In this document: in pieces, positions 34,390 to 46,511 of the stretch
Layout: each line of letters begins with the position of its first letter
How positions within the stretch are numbered: the first letter of the stretch is position 1
From: Hormiphora californensis
Taxonomy: Eukaryota > Ctenophora > Tentaculata > Cydippida > Pleurobrachiidae
Reading direction: 5' to 3'
Assembly (NCBI GenBank): GCA_020137815.1
Contig: CM035352.1
Span: forward strand, 4,570,998 to 4,634,997
Length of the DNA stretch: 64,000 nt
Translations under genes and position numbers: made by a program
Notes under the pieces: model-generated
What the model was told of the DNA's origin: nothing
Database searches by the model: none
What the model saw: only the letters and a program-made list of their open reading frames with translations

Positions 34390-34559
34390 ATATTAAATAT
34401 AGATATTGATGTGTTTTATTTGTGTTTTATACACGACTTGTCCCCGTGCGCTGGTGTTGTGTTATTTTTGTCGATTTGTGCAGTGTATATTTGTAACTAC
34501 TATATTTACTATTTTACACTACTTTCCATTTATCTGCGGTTTTTTATTTAACCACGGGA

Positions 34560-34790
34560 CCAACCGTAACCCTTCTCCCTCCCCCCATTATATAACCCTT
34601 CTCACTCTCCCAATTGTGTAATCCTTCCCCCACCCTCATTATGTAACCCTTCTCACTCTCCCAATTGTGTAATCCTTCCCCCTCCCCCCATTATGTAACC
34701 CTATTCCCTCTCCCTATTGTGTAATCCTTCTCCCTCTCACAATTATGTAGCCCTATTCCCTCTTCCTATTATTTCTCCTCTCCCGCCTAT
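34560..34790. repeat. TGTAACCCTTCTCCCTCTCCC minisatellite
   Basis: Imperfect units of about 20 and 37 bp made of ATTATGTAACCCTTCTC and CAATTGTGTAATCCTTC blocks, in the 3' region of TADA2B. Confidence 0.8.
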
Positions 34791-34890
34791 TCTGTGTAGC
34801 GTCCATGGTAAATCCTACAATATAACAACCCCTCCCTACATATTATTAGGTCCATATCGTCCACATGACACACTACTACAGATAATGTAG

Positions 34891-37800
34891 ATGGGATATT
34901 TGTTATCTCGTCGTGTTCATCTACCGAGCACGTGGGAGAGTCCGAAGAACAAGGTGCACGAAACGGAGACCCACACGCGCTGGAAATGCGTCCTTGTAGG
35001 CGCCTGGTAAGTACACTGTGTGAGAATTATTTCCAAATCTTGAGACAACTAAGGTTATATTTAGCGATTTTTTTCACAAAGATGAACCTCTGACATAGAT
35101 AAGTAGTCTTATTATTCTAGTAATGAAGTGTATGGAAATGCAGCTACATATTAATGTTATGCGGTTTTCACATTCTCTATTCTACGCATCTATCTCTAGG
35201 CTCTGCATGTCTATTCATCGCTCCCTTCTTTCGCTTTCACTTTGAGCGTCGTGGCAAGTGCTATGTCACACTTAATTCTGTACTGTTGAGCACGCGCGGA
35301 GTAGTAATTTACAGGGTGGTCAGCGCGCTTGCCTTCTATCCTGCTGTGTGAACTGTGAATATTGCGCTGACAAGGGTCCCCCTCATGATTCAAACCGTGA
35401 AACACTACACTACGTATTCAGTGTTGTTGGGGCGTTGTTCTGTACATATTACACATTACTCTCACTATAACAATCCTGCTAGTTAACAACAGCTTACACT
35501 ATTCTGTACCCACGAGATATGCACGGGAAGAACAGTTCAACTACATTCATACATTGTGTGTACATTACTACAAAGTATAATACAACACCCAATACAATTA
35601 CAGTATTCTGACCGGCTGACAGGCCCCCTCTCTACAGGTACATCCTATGTTTCTGGTTCTTCATTGTATTCCCCTACGTCGCTGTCTCCTGGGTTACTGT
35701 CCCCAATGAGTTGACTGTCGTTTGGAGTGCCACAATCCAACAACAAGGACTGATAGGAGCGGGGTTCGCCCACGAGGCCATAGACTTCCTAGTGCCACTC
35801 GCCAGCCATGTTTACGTTGGTATGTGACCTTGTAACTTGGTATGTTAGGAAAAGAGAGGGGAAAAGTGAGAGTGAGAGTGTTTAGAAGCTGAGATGAAAG
35901 AAGTGATACCCATCCCCCCTGAGTAATCCGTTGTTACCATGACAACAAAGAGATGTTCCGGCGTTACTTAGCAACACTCTCATAACACTAATAATAGTCC
36001 ATTATAATCACTATTGCGCCAGGCCAACCCCCATACCTCTCAGCTCTCTCACCCCATTCTCTCCCCATCAGGATGGGTGAATGAAAAGTTAGTGAATCCG
36101 TTTAAAGCGGAAGACAGCGCATTTCACGAGATGAAAGCAGAAGATCAAGAAGTTTTAAAGAAAATCTACAAACAGGGGCGGGAGATTCGACGCTATGACA
36201 ACCAGATTCTAATGTTACAATTTCAACCTACATTTTATGAAAAATATCTAAAGGATTATTCAAGTTTTAAAAAGTATCAGTATAAAATAGGTAGGTGTTA
36301 CAAAAAAACGTAATTCTTGATCTATTTATAGTGGAACCACCAGTCGCTAAAACCTCGAAAATTATGATAGCAGAGTGGACCAAATCGCCACATCCCCATA
36401 ACATAGCCGGTACCCTCTCTTGTTTTTCAGGTCGGTGTATGTTTGAGACGACCAGTGTGCCCCAAGGTTGGGTGAACATGATCAATGATCATCTCGATGA
36501 GATTTGGGTTCCGTCCAAGTTTCAAAAAGCCGTCTTTCTAAAGGTGATTGTACTCAACTTTTACTCATACATCGCACCTTTGGGGTGTAGGATTCATAAC
36601 CTAAAACAACAAACGTTTGTCCTCAGGAGGGAGTGACAAAGCGGATAGCAGTGATTAAGGAAGGATTTGACGCGGAGATTTTTAATCGGACAGCCACTCC
36701 AGTTGATAAGACCAAGTTCTTTAAACATTGTTCCCACGATTTTGTGTTCATTTCATCCTCAAAATGGGAGGACAGGAAAGGTAAAATAATCTTTAGATAA
36801 TGCATTCTTATTGTCTAAATAAGTAGTGATACCGCCTTGTGAATATTGTTTCACCCTCTAATCTTAGATCTTTAGAAGGAATAGGGGTGCCAAGATCTTG
36901 GTTCCCCTGCTCTAACACAATCCTAACTCCTTCTATCTATCTATCTATCTATCTATCCACAGAGCGCCTGGGACTAACTCCTAGCTCCTTGTTTCAGGTT
37001 GGGACGTGTTACTGGAGGCGTTTACTGAAGAGTTCTCAGGGCTGGAGCAGGTCTGCCTGGCCATCAGGTCCACAGGGCTCAAGGACGAACTGGATAACTT
37101 ACACAATCCTAATCATGCTAGGGTTGTGAAAGTGGACAAGATACCCATGCAAGGTAATGGTGACCATGGTTACTGCGCCCTGTGGCCTCTTATTGCACCA
37201 TATGATGCCACACCAGCTTTAGATAGTGTTAGTCAATTACCCCAATTTCCCCCAGATTACCCATCGTTCTACGCTAGTGCAGATGCCTTTGTGCTCGCCT
37301 CGCACGGTGAGGGTTGGGGCCGGACCCCCATGGAGGCTCTAGCTATGGGTCTCCCAACGATAGCCAGCAAATGGAGTGGCCTGTCCGAGTTCATATCCCA
37401 TCAGTATGCGATCCCGATCAATATCACTGATGTGGATCAGGCCTTCCCTAGGAACCCTGAGATTCTTGGTGAGTGTCTTAGATTTTCTTGCCAAGCTAGA
37501 CTTTGTTTCGGGCGCCCCGAATTTATAGATTTTCAATACCTCTCTGGTCCACATTTGCGCTGATATTACTGTATTACTACCGTATCATTACTGTTCTATT
37601 AGAAAGATCGAAACTAAGAAGGGAAAATGAATTCTGATCATATGTTGCTAAACCCCCTCCCTCCCCCACTAGGTGGATCTACATCCCACCGCCGGAAACA
37701 CAAATGGGCCCATCTGGACAAGTACGCCCTGCGTGGGGCAATGAGGTGGGTCTACAATAACCAGCAACAGGCCAAGGAACTGGGCATGAAGGCGGAGGCG

Positions 37801-37926
37801 TACATGCACAGTCATTACACGAGGGAACATATTGCAGAGGATATACACAAGAGATTGCTACAGATTTACCATTTTAAGTTTATCGGTCGGGATATCAGCA
37901 ATAGTGATGATCATAACCTGATTTGA
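34891..37926 (+). CDS. GT4-type glycosyltransferase with N-terminal membrane anchor
   Basis: Eight exons join in phase: 34891-35006, 35638-35819, 36072-36290, 36431-36543, 36627-36780, 36998-37153, 37256-37468 and 37673-37926. They give 468 residues. The protein starts MGYLLSRRVHLPSTWESPKN. A hydrophobic segment at about 35-60 (YILCFWFFIVFPYVAVSWV) looks like a signal anchor, so the enzyme probably sits in the ER or Golgi membrane. The first Rossmann-like half includes ETTSVPQGWVNMINDHLDE. The C-terminal half has the family signature: FISSSKWEDRKGWDVLLEAF, then FVLASHGEGWGRTPMEAL with the E-x7-E pair that contacts the nucleotide sugar, and LPTIASKWSGLSEF. This fits GT-B fold family 4 enzymes. 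The donor and acceptor sugars cannot be told from the sequence. It starts 500 bp after TADA2B on the same strand. Confidence 0.85.
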
Positions 37927-37929
37927 GGA

Positions 37930-37971
37930 GAGAGAGAGGGATGAGGAGGTGGAGGAAAGAGGGCGTGAGAG

Positions 37972-38021
<50 letters not shown>

Positions 38022-38155
38022 TGTGTGTGTGTGTGAGTGTGAGAGAGAGAGTGAGAGAGTGTGTGTGTGTGTGTGTGTGAGTGTGAGAGAGAGAGTGAGA
38101 GTGAGAGAGTGTGTGTGTGTGTGTGAGTGTGAGAGAGAGAGTGAGAGAGATTGGT
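37930..38155. repeat. Mixed GA/GT microsatellite
   Basis: Alternating (GA)n and (GT)n blocks, with a unit of (GT)n-GAGTGTGAGAGAGAGAGTGAGAG repeated three times, right after the glycosyltransferase stop codon. Confidence 0.93.
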
Positions 38156-38947
38156 TGGTATAAAGTAGGAGAACACATTGTGAGGATAATGCTTCTAGGC
38201 AGTATATATCCAAACAATAAACTATAAAGCTGGTCTCATGAAACAATGTCGTTGTCATAAATGGAAAAAACATTTGAGGCCAAGATAAAATGTTAAAAGA
38301 ATTGTTTTCAGTTTTGTTTACGTGGAGAGTTGATTTGAATGGGAGGACCCCGAACTGTGTCCGGGACACAGTGTCCCCCTCTGTTTATTGTGTATCTATA
38401 TTCTATCGTATATTCTGACTTTTTGTCTTGGTAAATTTGAGTTTTATCTGCCTTAATTTAAGCAGCAATCTCCTTCCTCACAACCATTATAGCTCTGCCT
38501 CCTAGTGGACCCTAATTGGGCAATTGTTGCTTGGGTTTTCCTAGATAAGATGGACCATTTCCCAAATTCCACCCAAGGCTGCAGTTTCCCAGCCCGCCGC
38601 GCAGAGTTTAATGCGCTCAGCCACCGACTGCTGACAACTCACTTTACACAGTAGGGAGGATTGTGCGCGTGCCAATCACACAATCTGCTGCCACTGCAAC
38701 TGATCAAAAGGGACATGGCAATCAACAGGGCACCATAACAATCACATGTGACTTTCATCTAACAAGATTAAAGGCGGTAATTCTTTTGACCGAGGGTTTC
38801 ATAAATTACTAAGCAGAAATATTTACATTTGAATGCACTCAACACGCAACACATATCGAATCCAGTCGACGAAAAAAATACGAGCTTTTAAACAGTTTTT
38901 CTCATTTTCGCAAAAAGTTCGGTTCTCTCAAAATGATTTCGGTTCTC

Positions 38948-39013
38948 TCAAGACTCTTCGACGGCAATCGGTGTACCGTTAGAGGCTCCATTTGCTGCAC
39001 CGTCTACAGGACT
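38948..39013 (-). other. Possible last exon of an unidentified minus-strand gene
   Basis: After an acceptor (TTTTCAG) the minus strand reads SPVDGAANGASNGTPIAVEES and a stop. The composition is protein-like, but no upstream exon was found, so this is weak. Confidence 0.15.
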
Positions 39014-41378
39014 CTGAAAACAGGAAGATATTACTAACGTGATAAAATGACAAGGTGCATTAGACAGTATTTTGACAGCTATAGCTAGCTTGTAAGTACT
39101 AACAGGCCACAAGTCAGACTGTACATAAGTTATCCATTTATATCGGGATAGTATCATGCCAAACGATATACAATAAGTATGTGGTATATCACCGGAAATT
39201 AGTAATAATAGTATCTACAGTTATAAGTAGTCAGGTATTGGATACCACCAACCGTATCGTCCTACTATCACTTTTTTGATGGAGAGCTAAAGAAAAATAG
39301 ATATAACTAGAGAGGAAAGCAGAGACTAGAGAGATCTGTTTCCCTCCTAAAGAAGTAAACAGCTCAGTGTCCTCTGTCTAAGATAAATCTTGCTATGGAC
39401 AAGAACTAACTACATCTGCAACTAACTGCGGATACCTGGTCTGCATTTTCATTATTCCGCTTTATTGTCATCTGACTCCGTTGCCTAGATACCAACATCT
39501 GCAATCTCAATTTGTCTGTAAAGAATATCTTTCTCCAGGAGTGCTCTGCTGCTAACTGTTCCAACTGGAGGGGAGATGGGGGAGTTAGAAGTGAGTGGCG
39601 AGTTCACAACTGGAGGGGAGAGAGGGAGAGGGGTTTTAGGACTAAACTGTGGGAGAGGGGTTTTAGGACTAAACTGTGGGAGAGGGGTATTAGGACTTTA
39701 CTGGAGGGGGGAGGGGTATTAGGACTTTACTAGGGATTAGGAGAGGTGTTAGGACTTTACTGGAGGGGAGAGGGGTGTAAGGTGTTAGGACTTTACTGGA
39801 GGGAAAGGGGGTGACTGTTAGCACAGTTCCAACTACTACTTGGCGTGTTAGAACTGTTCAAACGGAAAGGGTATTAGAACTGTTATAATTTCCAACTACT
39901 GGGGTGTCATGGTGTTAGGACTGAACCAACTACTGGAGCCGGGAAGAGGCTATCTGAGTAGGGGTGTTAGAACTGGCCGGTACAAAGGAAGGAGAGGTGC
40001 GATTGAGGAAAGCGGAGTTCTAATTTGTATCCGGCTCTCTCAGGCCAATGCTATGACAGGTCCGGTTTGAGTTGATCTGTCATGATCACAATTGTTCATG
40101 CTATGACTTAGTATATAATCGAATATGTCATATATAGCACGCATGTGTAGTTAACGCACACACAATGACTCCATGACTCCATGATAAATTGTACATTATT
40201 GTGACACAATATATATCACAGTGTGGTGTGTGGGTTGTAATTAGTTTTCCTGCACCTTTCCATACACACTGAAAAACACAGCATGTTCAGTTGTGTTTTT
40301 CTTCCTTTCGTGACTTGTCGTCCATGACAGACGCGTCTAAAAGAGACTTCTAATTTAGTTTGCTGTTGTCTTGTTCATACTTTGGAGTCCGCCGCCCTCA
40401 TCTAACTGCCCCGCCCTTTCTGTTAGGCCAATGCTCTTCCGCTGTTCCGCGTTCAGAAATGAAATAAGAATAATAAGAATAGTGTCCGCCAATGTTTAGC
40501 TTTGACAGCGCCCTTTATTTTGTGATTTTTCGTAACGGAGTGTAATAATAAGACATATATAATTTGCTTGTAATTGGGGAAAGTTCTGGTTAATTAGTTC
40601 CGCGCTAATTACCAAATCTGTTATTCTTCCTGGTCTCCACTGTGTTTATCTGTAAACTGGTGTCTTCTCTATGGCTCTCTCCATGCCATCTCTCCCTGTT
40701 CATTCTCTCTCACTCTCTCTTCCTTTCTCTCCTCTAACTCTCTTCCCCTTTCTCTCTCTCTCTCTCTCCTCGCACTATTTCCATGGTAATTTAGCTTTTG
40801 AGGCGTCCTCCTTCCTTCATTTTGCTCTTCATCTCACAAATGAACATGGCCAGCGGACACAAAAGGAGTTCCAAAATTAAAGAGCCAATTACGCGTGAAG
40901 GTTAATTAATATTTTGAGAAGAATCAACACTTTCATCACATCTCTCCTCACTCACAACACTGCAACACGCCAACACATATTCATACGTTCATACGGAGCC
41001 TATTTTATTTTGCTACTATGTTTTATTAATATAATAACAACAACCCTGGCACAAATTATATTTTATGCTTCATAATTATCTTTGAGGTTTTGGGCGCTTT
41101 GTCGTCACTGACTCCACATGATATATGTAACCTCGACTTCCGTGTTGTTTCATGTTTCTCCTGTGATTATTATAGGTGGCGAGGTGTCAATTGGCCACAA
41201 ACACTTTTCCTTTCTTTTTTCAAATTTATTTTTGTTCTTGTTTTCGTTTCTCTCTCTGCCGAATTTGCGTCACACACAAACTCCAGTTTGGCCATTGTTG
41301 TGTCACACTTCCAATTTCCATTGTCCATGTAGCAGCCCGGATAATACTTGATACTACAGGATAATACCGGATACTACT
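39014..41378. other. 2.4 kb without a supported gene
   Basis: The region holds a minisatellite at 39560-39830 and CT-rich tracts at 40690-40770. It ends with the likely 5' flank of the receptor gene, which is interrupted by the fold-back element at 41385. A short repeated GGATACTAC-type motif lies at 41335-41378. Confidence 0.5.
39560..39830. repeat. GGGTATTAGGACTTTACTGGAGG minisatellite
   Basis: Imperfect tandem units of 24-36 bp built on GAGAGGGGTRTTAGGACTTTACTGG. Degenerate copies continue to about 39990. Confidence 0.8.
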
Positions 41379-41384
41379 GGCGAA

Positions 41385-43206
41385 TGTGGTGGGAGAAATG
41401 GCTCACCCTAGAACAATTGCAAGTTAATAGCAAAAATGCATAATAACCTGTAAATCACATGTAATTCGAAGTTCAAACTAGTTTTGAAATAGTTTTGAAA
41501 TTTTTTTAGAAAAATTTTAGTTTTGAAATAGCTTTTGAAATAGTTTTGAAATAGCTTTTGAAATAGTTTTGAAATAGCTTTTGAAATAGCTTTTGAAATA
41601 GCTTTTGAAATAGCTTTTGAAATGGCTTTGGACGGGTGGTAGAAATGGCTCATGTGGCTCATCTGGCAGCTGCACGATCATTATGAACACAAGGACATTC
41701 ATATAAAAGCGAAAACCAGTGTACCCGACTAATTTTAATACGCTGAATCACGTGAGCAACTCTGGCAAGCGCTCAGATGTGAAGAAAGTGCCCTAATTGA
41801 GCATAATTGGGTGTAATTGACCGGACTTACAACTTTTCTCCTGAAAACACTAGAAGTTAATGTGAGGGCACTTTTCCGACTAACTTTGATACGCTGATTC
41901 ACGTAAGCAACTTTTCCAAGCCCTAAGAGGCGGGGAAATTGCCCTAATTGAGTCTGATTGGGTCTAATTGACCATAATTGCTCAATTAGGGCACTTTCTT
42001 CACCTCTGAGGGCTTGGAAAAGTTTTTTACGTGATTCAGCGTATCAAAGTTAGTCGGAAAAGTGCCCTCACATTAACTTCTAGCGTTTCCAGGAGAAAAG
42101 TTGTAAGTCCGGTCAATTACACCCAATTATGCTCAATTAGGGCACTTTCTTCACATCTGAGCGCTTGCCAGAGTTGCTCACGTGATTCAGCGTACTAAAA
42201 TTAGTCGGGTACACTGGTTTTCGCTTTTATATGAAGTAGCTTTTGAAATAGCTTTTGAAATAGCTTTTGAAATAGCTTTTGAAATGGCTTTTGAAATGGC
42301 TTTGGACGGGTGGTAGAAATGGCTCATGTGGCTCATCTGGCAGCTGCACGATCATTATGAACACAAGGACATTCATATAAAAGCGAAAACCAGTGTACCC
42401 GACTAATTTTAGTACGCTGAATCACGTGAGCAACTCTGGCAAGCGCTCAGATGTGAAGAAAGTGCCCTAATTGAGCATAATTGGGTGTAATTGACCGGAC
42501 TTACAACTTTTCTCCTGGAAACGCTAGAAGTTAATGTGAGGGCACTTTTCCGACTAACTTTGATACGCTGAATCACGTAAAAAACTTTTCCAAGCCCTCA
42601 GAGGTGAAGAAAGTGCCCTAATTGAGCAATTATGGTCAATTAGACCCAATCAGACTCAATTAGGGCAATTTCCCCGCCTCTTAGGGCTTGGAAAAGTTGC
42701 TTACGTGAATCAGCGTATCAAAGTTAGTCGGAAAAGTGCCCTCACATTAACTTCTAGCGTTTTCAGGAGAAAAGTTGTAAGTCCGGTCAATTACACCCAA
42801 TTATGCTCAATTAGGGCACTTTCTTCACATCTGAGCGCTTGCCAGAGTTGCTCACGTGATTCAGCGTATTAAAATTAGTCGGGTACACTGTTTTTCGCTT
42901 TTATATGAATGTCCTTGTGTTCATAATAATCGTGCAGCTGCCAGATGAGCCACATGAGCCATTTCTACCACCCGTCCAAAGCCATTTCAAAAGCTATTTC
43001 AAAAGCTATTTCAAAAGCTATTTCAAAAGCTATTTCAAAACTATTTCAAAAGCTATTTCAAAACTATTTCAAAAGCTATTTTAAAACTAAAATTTTTCTA
43101 ATTTCAAAACTAGTTTGAACTTCGAATTACATGTGATTTACAGGTTATTATGCATTTTTGCTATTAACTTGCAATTGTTCTAGGGTGAGCCATTTCTCCC
43201 ACCACA
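41385..43206. mobile_element. Giant fold-back element at the receptor start codon
   Basis: The outer arms (41385-about 41505 and about 43090-43206) are inverted, starting TGTGGTGGGAGAAATGGC. GGCGAA flanks both ends (41379-41384 and 43207-43212). Inside, arrays of a 12-bp unit AGCTTTTGAAAT lie at about 41517-41630, 42235-42305 and, inverted, 42966-43085. A palindrome of about 540 bp (centred near 41965) is present a second time (centred near 42640) in a tandem duplication with a period of about 675 bp. There is no coding frame. Confidence 0.88.
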
Positions 43207-43213
43207 GGCGAAT

Positions 43214-44668
43214 ATGTTGGGAGATGATGTGACGTTATCTCGGGTAGCAAGAAGTGAGACAAACCACACCGCATTCCATCATCATGACGTGGACATTTGT
43301 ATTGGAATTGTGTAAGTTCAGTGGTCCAAGGAGTTAATTATTTTGCTGCAACAACCTTGATTATGATATAACCAGACCCAGTCCCCACCCAGTCCACTTT
43401 AGTTGTCTTGTAATTCCTATAATGTTCCTACCAGTTACGTGTGTATTTCTGTTATTGGTAGTGGGATAAACCTCGTTGTTCTTCTGATCTTCTCTCACAT
43501 GTACAGAAAAGGCAGGAACGCCATCTTTATCCTTCAGGTTCGACAACAGCTTATAATTGAGCTCCCTAATTAGCTTAGATAATTAGCTTAGATAATTAGC
43601 CCAGATACATTGCATTCGATGTTACAGTCAACAGCTATACCTTATTTTCAGGGTGTTCTAGCATTTACTGATTTTTGTAACTGTAGCCTTTCTCTACCAT
43701 ACACAGCTTATGGGTTACTTTCCGACCGAGACCCCCAGGTAACTCACATGTTTCACACCCCATGTATCACTACTGGTGGAACTTATAATATTGTGATTCA
43801 TCATCAGAAGTTATTTTAGGAGTTCCTGAATCTTGTTCAATGGAGCTCACAATTGTAACAACACACAGGTGAAGGGAATATGGAAGGATATATCAGGGTT
43901 TGTGTTTAATACGTCATCAAAAACCACAATTCTCCTCATGGCTTTAATGGCAACGTGAGTTACAAACTGCTGCACCGGGTCTACACTATATCTTTACTTG
44001 GTGGCAAACCTCCAATCTGTGACGTTTTCTCTCACTCGACACTTTAGTAACGTCTAACCACCTGTCTATATTTTCCTATCTTCAGGTACCGTTTAGCTTC
44101 AATAGCCGCTCCAATAGTACGCAGTTCGGCTAGCACTCCTCGAATCATTCTCTGTTGTTCTTTAACAGTGTTTTTCATCTGTACAGGGATATCATGTATA
44201 CCATTGTGAGTAGTTAATCATATTTTGTACTAATTTCAGTTCCTCGTTTCTCTCTTTCACTCTCTCTTTAGTAGCACGTCATAATTCACATTATATCACC
44301 AACTCTAATATATATTCCACTCTAATGAACATTGGCTAATTAAAAATATCGTGATAAAGGCAATATGATAATGTGCTTATTAAAATTCCAAGAACCAATA
44401 ATTTACTGTGGTCTGTGAATGTCCCGGTCACCATTTCACTTTAAATGTGCTCTCATAATTAACTGTTCTTCCCTTCACAGGGTATGGGGTGAGGGTTACA
44501 AGTGGAGTGCATACGTTGGTTTTAGTGGCTGGCAGATTCATGATATTACCACTAATTTAACTTCCATACGAGTCCTGAGCTCCCTGATTATCCTAGTCTT
44601 GGCCATCATACCATGTATATTTACTATTCTGGTAAGTATCTTTCTCTCTTTTTCTCGCTGTCTATCTA

Positions 44669-44699
<31 letters not shown>

Positions 44700-46079
44700 C
44701 TTAGTTAGAGTAACGATCTTACTATACACGACCATCTGTTTCGGGGGTACAGTATATAAGTTTCCAAAACACCGGAACTCTTGCTTCAGATGATGGTACT
44801 ATCGGTTGTGAAGTTGAAACAGCACACTAACGGAATGACAGTACTGACTACCAACAAAGCAGTCTCAACCTCAGATAGGGCCATTAGTACCTTGACTTAC
44901 ATAGTCACTTCTTATACCATCTGTTACAGCGGTACGTGCAGGGTGTATGAAATATAAGTTAGCAAGTTAGTATTTCACTAATGAATAGGTAGTGTTGAAC
45001 AGCATTTTCAGAGATTTGAGATTAACTCCTACCGTGAATGGTGATTTGTAATATACTATTTCACAGGCTGGATATGTCTCTTCTTCAACTACTACGTAAC
45101 TGTGATGGGGGGCTCCCAACGGTACAATATCCTAACGTAAGTTTAGTACCATTCAGTAGATCAGTTTTAGTACCGGTCATTATTACATATTTACATGTTG
45201 TGAGTCCAAAAACGGTGAACATTTAGAAAGGGTATTATATCTTGAGATATACCCTTTCTACTTGAAGGTGACGATATTTACATGTTGTATCGGACATCTC
45301 CCACTGGAAAGAAGATGATCTGAGAATGTCTTTCATTTTCCCTGTCCGGGTGAAGGCTAACTAACGATACACTCCTGTTGTTAGGTATATGCCACTCATG
45401 GGTGATGTCTACCTGTTCACCTTCTCCCTGGTCCTGGTGAACGCTAATGCTCTAATCAATCCCCTACTCACTCTAGTCAGAGGCCAGGTAGGAATGGGAT
45501 AACTATTGTTATACACTTGCTAGTTTGCTACCCCATGAAAATCCCTTGTATCTTGATATTGGAGTAATAAAGTACACTGCTGACTGCAGCAGCCGAATTT
45601 ACTAATAAATGTACAGGGTGCCAAAGAAACATTGACCTTGCTAGTGAGAGACAAAGGGAGCAGAAAGGCAGTCACCAATATGTCTGTTAACTACAATGCG
45701 AGGAGCAGACTTCTTAGAGAGCATCAACGTGTTACCCAGACAAGCTTGGTAATACACACAATCATTGTCTCACATTGCCCTCTCCAAACCGTGTGCAAAG
45801 ATACAGTCATGTCATGGTTATGATATTGACCCAATCACGAGATTCAAGAATTCTTGGCTCTCGATTATATATCTTTTACCTAACCAATTACATTTGCAGG
45901 CAGTGAAGCGTCAAACTACAATAACTGAAATTGTTGTCCCCTCACAATTGGAGCGACATCTAAAACCAAGTTATGCACCTATCGTCCGCTACACCATCAA
46001 CCACCCCTGTTTATTTCAACGAGCTACTGACCCAACCAGCTCCAGTGAGACTCAGGAATCAGTAGTAACTGAGACCTAA
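43214..46079 (+). CDS. Seven-transmembrane receptor (rhodopsin-like), 11 exons
   Basis: Exons 43214-43311, 43435-43537, 43652-43738, 43869-43954, 44086-44205, 44481-44631, 44790-44931, 45067-45136, 45385-45487, 45617-45748 and 45900-46079 keep phase and give 423 residues. The short N-terminus (MLGDDVTLSRVARSETNHT) has an N-glycosylation site. TM1 is in exon two (VCISVIGSGINLVVLLIF) followed by the loop YRKGRNAIFILQ. TM2 has GVLAFTDF, close to the LAxxD motif. TM3 ends ALMATYRLAS, where DRY would be expected. TM5 is LSSLIILVLAIIPCIFTIL. TM7 has NALINPLLTLV, an NPxxY variant without the tyrosine. The cytoplasmic tail of about 105 residues ends SSSETQESVVTET. It is a class-A-like receptor of unknown ligand; the motif changes make finer assignment unsafe. 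The fold-back element inserted seven bases before the ATG. Confidence 0.82.
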
Positions 46080-46223
46080 ACTCTTTTTATCAGACTGACT
46101 TGTAGCGTGGAACAGTATTCACTGAGACTCAATTTTCATCAGACTCCGAGGCCCCGACAACAACACAGTGTTTTTTCAATCTCGTTATTATAATCCAAGC
46201 TGTAGTGGAGATGTTTTTGTTTT

Positions 46224-46345
46224 TCAGGACACCTTCACCACTGTGCCAAGTCACGTGGTTGGTCATGTGGTGAACGGAGGAATTAGGGCACTCCAGTCAA
46301 GCAACGTGGGGGTCTATCGATTGCACGACGCTTCATCGAAAGAGA
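46224..46345 (+). other. Orphan exon-like segment after the receptor
   Basis: After an acceptor (TTTTTCAG at 46222) the plus strand reads DTFTTVPSHVVGHVVNGG and continues open for about 40 codons before entering a GA microsatellite. It could be an alternative last exon of the receptor or chance. Confidence 0.2.
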
Positions 46346-46349
46346 GAGG

Positions 46350-46416
<67 letters not shown>

Positions 46417-46445
46417 AGAGAGGGGGAGAGAGAGAGTTAGAGAGA
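46331..46445. repeat. (GA)n microsatellite
   Basis: GA tract of about 85 bp, then GA-rich sequence to 46460. Confidence 0.93.
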
Positions 46446-46511
46446 TTGAGATTGAGAGTGCTCCCTCTTTAGCTTTATCGACATGGTTTTTCCGCTCTGT
46501 TACTGTAACAA

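Noticed and set aside
41408-41702. Ala-Ile-Ser-Lys repeat protein
   Set aside because: A translation of the 12-bp AGCTTTTGAAAT array in the fold-back element.
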